From NCBI RefSeq assembly GCF_900156315.1, contig NZ_FTNI01000007.1, positions 1-64,000 on the forward strand: 64,000 bases of DNA, read 5' to 3'. Below are positions 17,241 to 25,796 of this stretch, piece by piece (within the stretch, counting starts at the first letter, position 1; every line of letters starts with the position of its first letter). This DNA comes from Microbispora rosea (lineage in GTDB: Bacteria; Actinomycetota; Actinomycetes; Streptosporangiales; Streptosporangiaceae). The translations under genes and the position numbers were made by a program. The notes below the pieces were generated by a model. That model had not been told where the DNA came from, did not search any database, and saw only the letters and a list, made by a program, of their open reading frames with translations.

Positions 17241-18548
17241 TTGCGCCCCACCATAGGGAACGGCATCATTTCGCGGGTGAATGGAACGCCGCTCAAGCAG
17301 ATTCCCGCTCGCGCGATCGAGTGGGCTCTTCCGTACTGGACGCGGGGGGAGGCGGGCCGGCAGACGCCGCAGGACCTTTTCCGGGTGCTCTACCTGGGCT
17401 GGCTCGCGGCGTTCGTCCTCAAGGTGCTCGGATCGAGCTGGGACGTGTCGTGGCACTTCAAGTGGCTCCGCGACGACCTGGCCCCGCCGCACCTGCTCAA
17501 CACGGTCGGCACGGTGATCGCCGTGGCGCTGACTATCGTGCACTGGTACACCGGCTACGGGGTGGACCGCACGGCCTCCCGCCTCATCGTGTGGGGCACC
17601 GGGGTCTTCCTCATCGCGATCCCGCTCGACCTGATCAACCACCGGGTCAACGGGATCGACATCACCGCGTGGAGCCCCTCCCACGCGCTGCTGTACATCG
17701 GCACCGCGCTGATGCTCGTCGGAGCGATCCGCGGCTGGTACCTCGGCTCGGGCCGTTACGCCGAGATCACCCGCGGCCGGCGCGCGCTGGTGCTGGGCGG
17801 CCTGTTCGCGTTCCTCCTGGAGAACGTGCACTTCCCCGAGCTGCAGCAGGAGTACGGCGTGCTGGAGCTGGCCTCCTGGGACCGCGGACAGCCGTACGCC
17901 GAGCCGACGCTGCTCGAGTTCGCGGCCAACCAGATGGGCCAGGCCGTCGACCGCGCCATGGTGCTCAAGTTCTCGCTGCCGATCCCGGACGTCGTCTACG
18001 CCGTGTACGCGGGGGTGATGGGCGTCGCGGTCCTGGTCTTCGCCCGCGTCATGGTCGGCCGCCGCTACACCGCCACCGCGATCGCCGGGGTGTACGTGGC
18101 CTACCGGTGCCTGATCTGGCCCCTGCTCGTCGGTGGCGGGTTCCCGCCCTCGACCATCCCGTTCTTCCTCCTGCTCGCCGGACTCGGCGTCGACCTGGCC
18201 TTCCTGGTGCCGATCAGGCACCTCCGGCCGCTCGTGGGCGCGGTGCTCGCCATCGCCGGGGTGTACGGAGGGCTGCTGGTGCAGGACCGGGTGCTCGAAG
18301 CCCCGCCGTACGCGCCTGAGGCCTGGCCGGTGGCGCTCGCCGGGCTGGTCGTCGTGTGGTACGCGGTGGAGTGGTTCGCCGGCCGCAGGGGGCTGACGGC
18401 CGCCGCCGCGGAGGACCGGATCGCCGCGGAGGCGCGGCCCGCGGACAGGGAGATCACGGCCGAGCCCGGCGCGTCTCGCGATGCCGCGCCGGAGGCGGAG
18501 TCCGAGGCGACCCCCGCGCCCGCCGCCGTGTCCGAGCCGACCGCCTGA
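17241..18548 (+). CDS. Conserved polytopic membrane protein
   Basis: A product of up to 435 aa with about ten hydrophobic helices between residues 50 and 380 and an Ala/Glu-rich tail. Charged and His residues recur in membrane loops (SWHFKWLRDD, DLINHRVNGID, SPSHALLY). I recognise it as an actinobacterial membrane family but cannot name a function. The TTG at 17241 gives the longest product; GTG 17277 is an alternative. It is divergent from the ABC-hydrolase gene. Confidence 0.75.
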   Translation: MRPTIGNGIISRVNGTPLKQIPARAIEWALPYWTRGEAGRQTPQDLFRVLYLGWLAAFVLKVLGSSWDVSWHFKWLRDDLAPPHLLNTVGTVIAVALTIVHWYTGYGVDRTASRLIVWGTGVFLIAIPLDLINHRVNGIDITAWSPSHALLYIGTALMLVGAIRGWYLGSGRYAEITRGRRALVLGGLFAFLLENVHFPELQQEYGVLELASWDRGQPYAEPTLLEFAANQMGQAVDRAMVLKFSLPIPDVVYAVYAGVMGVAVLVFARVMVGRRYTATAIAGVYVAYRCLIWPLLVGGGFPPSTIPFFLLLAGLGVDLAFLVPIRHLRPLVGAVLAIAGVYGGLLVQDRVLEAPPYAPEAWPVALAGLVVVWYAVEWFAGRRGLTAAAAEDRIAAEARPADREITAEPGASRDAAPEAESEATPAPAAVSEPTA

Positions 18549-18640
18549 CGGCCCGCGCCCGCGCTCACCCGCCTCTCCTGAGCCGCTCCCTCCCCGGGGG
18601 GCGGCTCTCGGCGTCTCGGGGGCGGTGGCCGCGCCCGGGC

Positions 18641-18730
18641 CGGCAGGCAGGGCGGCAGGCAGTGCGGCAGGCAGTACGGTGGGCAGGGCAGTGGGCACGG
18701 CGGTGGGCAGTGCGGCAGGCAGGCGCGGTG
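18641..18730. repeat. Degenerate GGCAGGCAGTGC-type tandem repeat
   Basis: About seven imperfect 10-12 bp units of GGCAGGCAG(T/G)GC and GGTGGGCAG(T/G)GC type lie between the convergent membrane-protein and CopD genes. They are non-coding. Confidence 0.6.
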
Positions 18731-18732
18731 GG

Positions 18733-19779
18733 TCAGGCGACCGGGGTCTTGGTCAGTGTCACCGCGACGCCGAACGCGAGACCCATCACGGTGAGTTCCA
18801 GAGCCGCCCAGGCGGCGAACGCCGTCGGGGCCTGACGTGTGACCGCCGGCAGCAGCCGCCAGCGGATGTTGCCCCCCAGCAGTGCGATCACTGCAGTGAA
18901 CACCGCCTTGGCGACGACGAGCCGCCCGTACCCCGTCGTGACCAGCGATGCGGGGAAACTCTCGCCGGGCGTGAGCAGTAGCTCCACCAGGCCGTTGAAG
19001 AGCCCGGACAGCCCCACGACGACCAGCGCGTACGTCGCCAGCCGGGAGAACCGGGGCAGCGTGCCGGCGAGCAGATCGCGATGGCGCGGCAGCAGGACGG
19101 CGAGCGCGACCAGGCCGCCCACCCAGGCGCAGGCCCCGATGACGTGCAGCTCCATCGAGACCATGCTGAGGTCGTGCCAGTACCAGTTCGAGGCGTGGCC
19201 GGTGACCGGGAGCGGCAGCAGCCCGAATCCGGCGACGAGCACCCGCAGCTCGGCCGGCACCTTCTCGCCGAACCGCACCGCGAGCATTCCCACGGCGGCG
19301 CTGGCCAGGGCGCACGACGCGCTCACGATCATGCCCTGCCCTGCGCCGATGCCATCGACGTACGCAGCCACGTCGGGGAACGCGCCGGGGGTGAGCTCGG
19401 CGGCGCTGAGGACGGCCGACACCAGCGCGGCCGCGCACCAGACCAGCGAGAACAGCACCGCCCAGTGCCGGGCTCTGGCGGCGACCGGCTCGGTCCGGTC
19501 CGGGTCGTCGAAGCCGAGGAGCTTGGGGAGCAGGCTGAGCCCGATGGTCGCGGTGGCGGCCAGGTCGAGCACGAGCCGGACGACCGGCAGTCCGTACTCC
19601 ACGATTGTGCCCGGCATGGGCAGTCCGGGCACCCTTCCGGGCAGCGTGAGCCAGGTCGCGATCACGACCGCGAGCAGGGCGCCGGCGGTCAGCCCCGCAA
19701 CCGGGACCCGGGCGCGGGCGTGCGCGGCCCCGGGGCCGGACCGGCCCGCCGAGACGTGGGGTTCCGAGGTCGTGGTCAC
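18733..19779 (-). CDS. copD: CopD-domain copper-resistance membrane protein
   Basis: A 348-aa integral membrane protein with about eight or nine helices. The C-terminal half fits the CopD/YcnJ family: MELHVIGACAWVGGLVAL carries the conserved His/Trp segment, and TGYGRLVVAKAVFTA is a typical CopD motif. The family imports copper or loads periplasmic copper proteins. Its start overlaps the CopC stop (ATGA at 19776-19779), so the two are coupled. Confidence 0.88.
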   Translation of the reverse strand: MTTTSEPHVSAGRSGPGAAHARARVPVAGLTAGALLAVVIATWLTLPGRVPGLPMPGTIVEYGLPVVRLVLDLAATATIGLSLLPKLLGFDDPDRTEPVAARARHWAVLFSLVWCAAALVSAVLSAAELTPGAFPDVAAYVDGIGAGQGMIVSASCALASAAVGMLAVRFGEKVPAELRVLVAGFGLLPLPVTGHASNWYWHDLSMVSMELHVIGACAWVGGLVALAVLLPRHRDLLAGTLPRFSRLATYALVVVGLSGLFNGLVELLLTPGESFPASLVTTGYGRLVVAKAVFTAVIALLGGNIRWRLLPAVTRQAPTAFAAWAALELTVMGLAFGVAVTLTKTPVA

Positions 19780-20711
19780 GCGGCGCCGCCCGAGGCCGGG
19801 GAGCTTCCGGCGCCGGTCCCGGCGGCGGTGGAGCGTCCGGTTGCCGTGTCCTCCGCGCCGGAGTCCGCATTCGAGGTGCCGGCCGCCTCTGCCTCAGACG
19901 CGGGTGCGCCCGACGACTCGGTTTCCGGCGCCTCTGTCGCCGACGGCTCTGCGCCCAAGTGATCCGCGCCCAAGTGATCCGCGCCTGAGTGATCCGCGCC
20001 TGAGTGATCTGTGCCCGACGGGTCCGGGGCGCCCGGAGAGGCCGCTCGCGGCGTCCCCGCGGCCGCGGGAGCCGGGATCGCCCCGTCGCGCAGGCGACGG
20101 TCGTGCCGCACGAGCACGCGGGCGCACAGCGCCAGCAGGGCGGCGGTGACGACCAGCAGCCCCCACACCCAGCTACCGCCACCCTGACCGGTCGTTCCCG
20201 CGCCGGTCGTCGCCGTGCCGGTCGCGGGGGTGACCGTCGGCGCGGTGACCGCACCGGGAGCCGCGCCGCCGCCGGTCACGGTGAACTTCACGGCGCCGGT
20301 GACCGGGTGGCCGTCGTTCGACACGATGCGGTAGCCGATCGCGTACGCCCCCGCGGGGGTGCCCGTCCGTACGCCGATGGAGACGTTCCTGCCGTCCACC
20401 GTGATCTCGCCCTGCTCGAAGTGCGCGCCGTCCGGCCCGGTGACGGCGATCCGCGCGAAGTCGCGGCGTACGGCCTGGTCGAAGGTGAGTGTCACGGAGG
20501 CGGGCATGGCGCCGAGGACCGCGCCGTCCTTGGGGTCGCTGGCGACGAGCACGTCGTGAGCCCGCGCGGGCGTCGCGACCAGCATCACCGAGAGCAGGGC
20601 CAGCAGCGGCACGGCGAGCATCCGCAGACGGCCGCGCGGCATGACCAGCGCCCGGAGACGGCCGTGCGCCATCGCCAGTGTCCGTGGACGGCCGTGCGGC
20701 GCGGTGAGCAT
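19776..20711 (-). CDS. copC: CopC-domain copper-binding protein with repeat-expanded signal peptide
   Basis: An exported CopC/YcnJ-type protein. The signal peptide ends at ARA before His-Asp, so mature His1 would be the family's Cu(II) ligand; SNDGHPVTG supplies the second conserved His. A CopC beta-sandwich (about 95 aa) is followed by a Gly/Thr linker, a membrane helix (SWVWGLLVVTAALLALCARVL) and a long acidic tail. The start is unclear: a 10-residue unit (R-x-R-x-L-x-x-x-x-G) repeats four times before the hydrophobic core, giving Met codons at 20711, 20675, 20642 and 20621, and the frame stays open to 20900. MPRGRLRM at 20642 would give the most ordinary signal peptide. Confidence 0.85.
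   Translation of the reverse strand: MLTAPHGRPRTLAMAHGRLRALVMPRGRLRMLAVPLLALLSVMLVATPARAHDVLVASDPKDGAVLGAMPASVTLTFDQAVRRDFARIAVTGPDGAHFEQGEITVDGRNVSIGVRTGTPAGAYAIGYRIVSNDGHPVTGAVKFTVTGGGAAPGAVTAPTVTPATGTATTGAGTTGQGGGSWVWGLLVVTAALLALCARVLVRHDRRLRDGAIPAPAAAGTPRAASPGAPDPSGTDHSGADHSGADHLGADHLGAEPSATEAPETESSGAPASEAEAAGTSNADSGAEDTATGRSTAAGTGAGSSPASGGAA
19951..20017. repeat. 15-bp tandem repeat in the CopC tail
   Basis: GCGCCCAAGTGATCC-like units repeat about 4.5 times. On the coding strand they give His-Ser/Leu-Gly-Ala-Asp pentapeptides in the acidic tail after the membrane helix. A His/Asp repeat could bind metal, which would suit a copper protein, but this is speculation. Confidence 0.75.
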
Positions 20712-20720
20712 CCGCGGACG
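20601..20720. repeat. 30-bp degenerate tandem repeat, four copies, in the CopC signal region
   Basis: Four consecutive 10-residue blocks (RPRMLTAPHG, RPRTLAMAHG, RLRALVMPRG, RLRMLAVPLL) share spacing and composition and are encoded by 30-bp units containing GGACGGCCGTGCG-like cores. The last block runs into the hydrophobic core of the signal peptide. Confidence 0.7.
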
Positions 20721-20938
20721 GGTGCGTGGTGGGACGGCGCGCGCGGCCGCCGGGGGCGGTGCGGTCCGTCCGGTCGTTCGCCGACCGCCGAGCGTGGGTG
20801 GGGCGTCCTTGCACATCCAGGCGACCTGGTCCACCTGTCTTGCCTTCCTTTTTGCCGGGCGCCGACCCAGCCATGGTCCCATTGATCGAGGGCCGCGCAT
20901 GCCGCGCGGCGACCCGGCGACGGCTGCGGACCGTGCCT

Positions 20939-20952
20939 GAAACGATCGTTTC
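20939..20952. promoter_or_regulatory. Perfect 14-bp palindrome GAAACGATCGTTTC
   Basis: It lies 109 bp upstream of the MFS gene and is flanked by partly matching CC/GG. Position and symmetry suit a dimeric repressor site. No adjacent regulator gene suggests itself. Confidence 0.5.
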
Positions 20953-21061
20953 GGGTGATCTGCCGGGCAGCGTGCGCATTTCCCTGATTGAGTGGACGAC
21001 GGCCGGATCCGGCATTCGGCGCCGTACGTGCGTCGTGACGGCCGCCGTGGAGGAGGAGCTC

Positions 21062-22294
21062 ATGACCCCCAGCCGGACCGTGGGCGGATCCGGGCGGAGC
21101 GAGGTGCCGACACGGCGCTCGCCGTGGCTGACGATCCTCGTCATCTACCTCGCCGGCGTTGTGGCGGCGATGAGTTACGGCAAGTTCTCCGCGGTCGGGC
21201 CGTCGATGGCCGGCGAGCTCGGGCTGTCGTTGTCGCAGCTGGGCTGGGCGATCTCGGCGGTGGTCGGGGTGGGCGCGGTCGCCGGACTTCCCGCCGGCTA
21301 TCTGGTCCGCCGGTTCGGCACGGGCAGGTCGCTGGTCGCCGCCCTGGCGCTGATGGTGGCGGCGAGCGCGCTGAGCACGGCCGCGGGGAGCTTCGGCTGG
21401 CTGCTGGCCGCCCGCGTCGCCGAGGGCGCCGGCTATCTCGTGGTCTCCATCGCCTGCCCGGCGCTGATCCTCCAGCTCGCCGAGGAACGGGACCGGGGGC
21501 TCGCCCTGTCGGTCTGGGCGACGTTCGTCCCCGTCGGCATCGGACTGAGCACGCTCGCGGGCGGCGCCGCCGGCGAGGCCTTCGGCTGGCGCGGCTGGGT
21601 GCTGCTGATCGCGGGGCTGACGCTGCTGATGACGGTGGCCGTCCGGGTGCGATTGCCGCGGACGTCCGCCTCCGGGGCGGCCGCCGGGCCCATGCCCGGT
21701 GCGCGGGCGCTGGCGTGGCCCGCGCTGCTCACCGTGTGTTTCTGCCTGATGGTGCTGGTGACGATGCCGGTGGTCGTGCTGCTGCCCACGCTCCTGATCG
21801 ACGAGCATGCGAGCTCGGCAGGAGCCGCCGGCGCGCTGACCTCGGCCATCTCGTTCGCCGGTGTCGTCGGCGGGCTGTCCGTGGGCGTCCTGCTCCGGCG
21901 GGGCGTGCCGCTCGCCTGGCTCGCCGTGTCCGGGCTGCTGGTCGTACCGGCCGCCTGGCTCGCCTACGGCGCGGACGCTCCGCTCGCCACCGCGGCGACC
22001 GGCGCGGGGATCGTCTCCCTGGAGAACGGGCTGCTGGGCGCCTTCGCCTTCGCCACCCTCCCCTTCGTGCTTGAGCGCCTCGACCATGCCGACGTGGGCA
22101 CCGGGATGGTGGCCCAGATGGGCAGCCTGGGCTCGCTCGTCGGGCCTCCGCTGTTCGGCTTCGTCGCCGGGGCCTCCGGGTTCGGGGCGGTCGTGCCGGT
22201 CATCGCCGCCGGCACGCTGGCCTCGGTCGGCGGGATGCTGCTGGTCACGAGGTACGTCGCCCGCCGTGCCCGGGGCCTCGCCGCGGACGGATGA
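21062..22294 (+). CDS. MFS transporter
   Basis: A 410-aa major facilitator protein with about 12 hydrophobic helices. LAGYLVRRFGTGRS-like residues after helix 2 (PAGYLVRRFGTGRSLV) are the family's loop 2-3 signature, and RVAEGAGYLVVS follows in helix 4. The start at ATG 21062 is fixed by GGAGGAG nearby. It resembles the CynX/NimT branch in overall look, but the substrate cannot be assigned. It is divergent from the CopC/CopD genes across the palindrome at 20939. Confidence 0.88.
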   Translation: MTPSRTVGGSGRSEVPTRRSPWLTILVIYLAGVVAAMSYGKFSAVGPSMAGELGLSLSQLGWAISAVVGVGAVAGLPAGYLVRRFGTGRSLVAALALMVAASALSTAAGSFGWLLAARVAEGAGYLVVSIACPALILQLAEERDRGLALSVWATFVPVGIGLSTLAGGAAGEAFGWRGWVLLIAGLTLLMTVAVRVRLPRTSASGAAAGPMPGARALAWPALLTVCFCLMVLVTMPVVVLLPTLLIDEHASSAGAAGALTSAISFAGVVGGLSVGVLLRRGVPLAWLAVSGLLVVPAAWLAYGADAPLATAATGAGIVSLENGLLGAFAFATLPFVLERLDHADVGTGMVAQMGSLGSLVGPPLFGFVAGASGFGAVVPVIAAGTLASVGGMLLVTRYVARRARGLAADG

Positions 22295-22340
22295 GAACGT
22301 CCCGGGGCGTGAGCCGGACCAGCCGGTGAGGCGAGCGTGA

Positions 22341-24401
22341 TCAGGACAGCAGCCAGCCGTACAACCAGGCGAGCAACGCGAGGCCGGTCAGGGCGGGGAC
22401 GATCCGGGCGGCGGCGGCGTTCAGCCGGAACGCCTCGACGATCGACAGCCCGGTGGAGACCAGGGCCAGCAGGCCGTACCAGGCCAGGGCGTGCGGCACC
22501 CCGATCGCGAGCGTGGTCCAGTCCTGGATCGCCGACAGGCTGAGGGCGGACAGCGCGCACAGCGCGACCCCCGCCAGGCCCGCGAGCGCGCTCAGCCCGC
22601 CGCCGCGCCGACGCAGCAGGGACACCAGGCCCGCGACGAGCTGGACGGCCGACACGAGCAGGAAGACCGCGGGAACGGCCAGCGGGATCGGCGACCGGGA
22701 CAGCCGGTAGGCCGACGACGTGAGGAGCAGGCCGCCCGGACGCACGATGGGGTACGGCGCCTTGCCCGGGTCGCACGCGCGAGCCGTCGCGGCCGGGTCG
22801 TCGAGGAACGCGGCGATCGTCTGGCGGCCGCAGGCGCTCGACAGGAAGACGGCGTGCCCGACCCCGGCGAACTCGGCGAACCGCGCTCCCGGCACGGCTG
22901 CCACCGCCTGCCTGGCGGCCTCCGGCGGGGTGGTGGGGTCGTACTGGCCGCCGAGCACCAGGACCGGCGGTGTCGCCCCCTCTGACGGCACTCTCTCAGG
23001 CGCAGAGCCGTCAGAGGACGCTCCCTCCGGTGTCGCCCCTTCCGCGGAGGCCCCTTCCGAGGGGACGCGGTTCGACACGACTGAGGTGACCGACGCGCCC
23101 GGCGTCAGGAGATCGGGTTCCGCCCACGCGGCGGGCAGATCCCAGGTGTCGCAGACCGCCGCGTCGACGACCCCCGTGAACAGCCGGGGTCCCCGCGCCT
23201 TGGGGAAGGAGTTGTACGGCGTCTCGTCCTGGCACTGGACGGCGTAGTACAGGCCCCACTCGTGCGAGGTCAGCCCGTCGCCGGCGGCGTCCACCAGGGG
23301 CTGCAGCAGCTCGGTGTGCCCGGAGGCCAGCCCGTCCACGAGGGCCGGAATGATCGGGATGACGTCGGTCTCGTGCAGCGCCTCGCCGAGGATCGTCGCC
23401 ACGTCGTCCCCGTTGAGATGAACCGTCAGCCGCTTGCGGGTCAGCGGGTCCACGGTCTCGTACGTCGCGGGGTGCGCGTTGAGCGCTTTCACCATGGCGT
23501 CGAACCGGGCGGCGACCCCCAGCTTGGTCATCGTCGCCGAGAGCGCGGCGGACGACTCGTCATACCAGCGGGCGCCCGCCGGAAGCAGCGAGTCGAGCAC
23601 GATTCCTCGGGTGCCCCGCGTGTCGCGTGCCGCCGCCAGCAGCATCGGACGGGTGGAGTAGCTGACGCCGAACAGGTACCACTGCGAGTAGCCGAGCGCG
23701 GCCCGCAGGTCCACGACGTCGGACGCTATCTCGGCGGTCTGGTAGCCGCGCAGGTCGACGTGCTGGGCCTCCAGACGCGACTGGCAGGCCAGCGCCTGCC
23801 GGGCGAGCGGGGCGGTCTCGGCCGACGTGGGCCCGGGCGTGGTCAGGGTGTCGACGACCCCGCGGACGATCTCGGGGCAGCTCAGCCGGGGCTCGGAGTA
23901 ACGCCCGCCGCGCTGTTCGAGGACGACCACGTCGCGGCCGGGGAACATCTGGGAGAGGAACCCGGTGAGCTGGAGCGAGGCCGATCCCGGCCCGCCGCTC
24001 ATGTAGACGACCGGGTCGGCCGCCTGTCCCGCGGACTGCGACGCCCGGTGCACCGCGTAGCCGACCTTGATGGTCCTGCTGTTGGGGACGTCACGCCGCT
24101 CGGGGACGAGAAGGTATCCGCAGGTCGTGCCGGACGGCACGGCGACAGGACAGGGATGCTCCTCGACCGGCGGCGCCTCGGCCGCTCGCCTGCCCGGAAC
24201 CACCCCGCCCCGTTCCGGCGCGGCCTGCGCCGTGCCGGCCTGCGCTGTGTCGACCTGCACCGTGCCGGCTTTCACGGTCCCGGCGTGCACGGTCGTGTCC
24301 ACGTCGCGGACCGGCGCCGCGAGGGCCGCCGACCCGGAACCTCCCAGAAGCATGAGCGCCGCGGCGAATGCCGTGACGGCCGCTCCACGCGAACTCCGCA
24401 A
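22341..24401 (-). CDS. Secreted TAP-like alpha/beta hydrolase with C-terminal membrane domain
   Basis: A 686-aa protein. A signal peptide ends near Ala29, followed by a repetitive AGT(V/A)-rich linker to about 60. The catalytic domain has the oxyanion motif MSGGPGS (134-140), EQRGGRYSEP, and nucleophile Ser247 in FGVSYST. The TAP-like C-terminal part carries GQYDPTTPPEA and the catalytic-His region GVGHAVFLSS. The last about 115 residues form four membrane helices. Streptomyces tripeptidyl aminopeptidases and SlpD/E are the nearest known type. It would act outside the cell, attached to the membrane. A Ser/Glu/Gly-rich low-complexity insert precedes the TAP domain. Confidence 0.9.
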   Translation of the reverse strand: MRSSRGAAVTAFAAALMLLGGSGSAALAAPVRDVDTTVHAGTVKAGTVQVDTAQAGTAQAAPERGGVVPGRRAAEAPPVEEHPCPVAVPSGTTCGYLLVPERRDVPNSRTIKVGYAVHRASQSAGQAADPVVYMSGGPGSASLQLTGFLSQMFPGRDVVVLEQRGGRYSEPRLSCPEIVRGVVDTLTTPGPTSAETAPLARQALACQSRLEAQHVDLRGYQTAEIASDVVDLRAALGYSQWYLFGVSYSTRPMLLAAARDTRGTRGIVLDSLLPAGARWYDESSAALSATMTKLGVAARFDAMVKALNAHPATYETVDPLTRKRLTVHLNGDDVATILGEALHETDVIPIIPALVDGLASGHTELLQPLVDAAGDGLTSHEWGLYYAVQCQDETPYNSFPKARGPRLFTGVVDAAVCDTWDLPAAWAEPDLLTPGASVTSVVSNRVPSEGASAEGATPEGASSDGSAPERVPSEGATPPVLVLGGQYDPTTPPEAARQAVAAVPGARFAEFAGVGHAVFLSSACGRQTIAAFLDDPAATARACDPGKAPYPIVRPGGLLLTSSAYRLSRSPIPLAVPAVFLLVSAVQLVAGLVSLLRRRGGGLSALAGLAGVALCALSALSLSAIQDWTTLAIGVPHALAWYGLLALVSTGLSIVEAFRLNAAAARIVPALTGLALLAWLYGWLLS

Positions 24402-24521
24402 CCGTCAGCCCCGTCCCGCGAACCCGGCGATATCCGCAGAAACCTTAGCGCGTTCGTCGGCCATCCCGCCCCCATTCGTCCAAGCCCTCCCATTTTGGAC
24501 GATCATGGGGGCGCCTCGGCT

Positions 24522-25532
24522 TCACCGGGGTCGTGCGGTGCTCTCCCGGACCACCAGGTCGGTGGACAGCTCGACGCGGCGGGCCTCGGTGTTCTCGCCC
24601 CGGCCCATGGCCAGCACCATCCGCGCCGCCAGCGCGGCCATCTCCTCCAGGGGCTGGCGCACGGTGGTCAGCGGCGGCCACGCGGACCGCGACAGCGGCA
24701 GGTCGTCGAAGCCGACCACGCTGAGGTCCTCGGGCACCCGCAGGCCCCGCTGCCGGGCCGCCTCGAACACGCCGAACGCCTGCATGTCGCTGCCGGCGAA
24801 GATGGCGGTCGGGGGCCTGTCCAGCGAGAGCAGCGCGTGGCCGGCGTCGTGGCCCGAGTTGACCAGGAAGTCGCCGTAGCGGATGAGCTCGGGGTCGATG
24901 GACACCCCGGCGGTCTCGAGCGCGGCGCGGTAGCCGTCGATCCTGGCCCGGCTGCACAGCATGTCGGGCGGACCGCCGATCATGCCGATCCGGGTGTGGC
25001 CGAGGTCGAGAAGGTGGCGCGTGGCCGCGAGGCCGCCGTGCCAGTTGGTCGCGCCGACCGACGCCACTCCGGGCGGCGGCTCGCCCTCGGGGTCGACGAC
25101 GACGAACGGGATCGATCGGGCGCTGAGCTGGCCCTGCTGGCGCACCGAGAGCCGGGAGCTGACGATGATCACACCGTCGGTGCGCCGCGCCGCGATGCGC
25201 TCCAGCCAGTCACGGCCGGGACCTGCGTGCGTGTGCAGCACGGAGATCACCACGCTCGCGGCGGCCTCGTGTGCCGCCTGCTCGGCCCCGCGCACCAGCT
25301 CCATGGCCCACGGGCTCTCGATCTCGGCGAAGACCAGGTCCAGTAAACCGACCGGGCCGTCGCCCTGCCCCGTCCTGCGCTGGTAGCCGTGCTTCTGCAG
25401 GAGGCGCTCCACCCGCTGGCGGGTCTCCGGCGCCACCTCGGGACGGCCGTTGATCACCTTGGACACGGTCGGAACGGAGACTCCGGCCTCCTCCGCTATC
25501 TGGGCGATGGTCACCCGCCTCTTCACTGGCAT
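24522..25532 (-). CDS. LacI-family transcriptional regulator
   Basis: A 336-aa regulator: LacI HTH (VTIAQIAEEAGVSVPTVSKV, hinge helix near 50-60) and a periplasmic-binding-protein-like sensor domain ending in LTTVRQPLEEM. The GH5 gene is divergent, and the gap holds two CGAAA-N-TTTCG-type palindromes, so this protein probably represses the GH5 gene and itself, released by an oligosaccharide. Streptomyces BxlR-type LacI regulators of xylan genes use CGAA/TTCG half-sites, which fits. Confidence 0.92.
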   Translation of the reverse strand: MPVKRRVTIAQIAEEAGVSVPTVSKVINGRPEVAPETRQRVERLLQKHGYQRRTGQGDGPVGLLDLVFAEIESPWAMELVRGAEQAAHEAAASVVISVLHTHAGPGRDWLERIAARRTDGVIIVSSRLSVRQQGQLSARSIPFVVVDPEGEPPPGVASVGATNWHGGLAATRHLLDLGHTRIGMIGGPPDMLCSRARIDGYRAALETAGVSIDPELIRYGDFLVNSGHDAGHALLSLDRPPTAIFAGSDMQAFGVFEAARQRGLRVPEDLSVVGFDDLPLSRSAWPPLTTVRQPLEEMAALAARMVLAMGRGENTEARRVELSTDLVVRESTARPR

Positions 25533-25546
25533 GATGCAGATCGTAG

Positions 25547-25559
25547 CCGAAAGTTTCGG
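25547..25559. promoter_or_regulatory. LacI operator CCGAAAGTTTCGG
   Basis: A perfect palindrome around a central G, 15 bp upstream of the LacI start, in the LacI/GH5 divergent region. Confidence 0.65.
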
Positions 25560-25678
25560 GGTACCTGAACCGGTTCCCGCTGATGAGACGCTGGACCGCC
25601 GTGATCAAGCCGTAAGCGCCCTTGACGCTTAACCTCAGCTTTACTTATTCTCCGGACCACGAAACATTCGGATTTTGA

Positions 25679-25691
25679 CCGAAACTTTCAG
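25679..25691. promoter_or_regulatory. LacI operator, second copy CCGAAACTTTCAG
   Basis: One mismatch between the arms, 105 bp before the GH5 start. Same design as 25547-25559. A weaker CGAA-ACA-TTCG lies between them at 25660-25670. Confidence 0.55.
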
Positions 25692-25796
25692 CGCGACTGC
25701 CAACAACGGGTAGCGAGGAGAAGTCGGGGGCCGACGCTCTCCGGCCACGCCGCCTGAATTCGAGGATTCGCCGGTTTCGAGGATTGAGGAGAGTCG

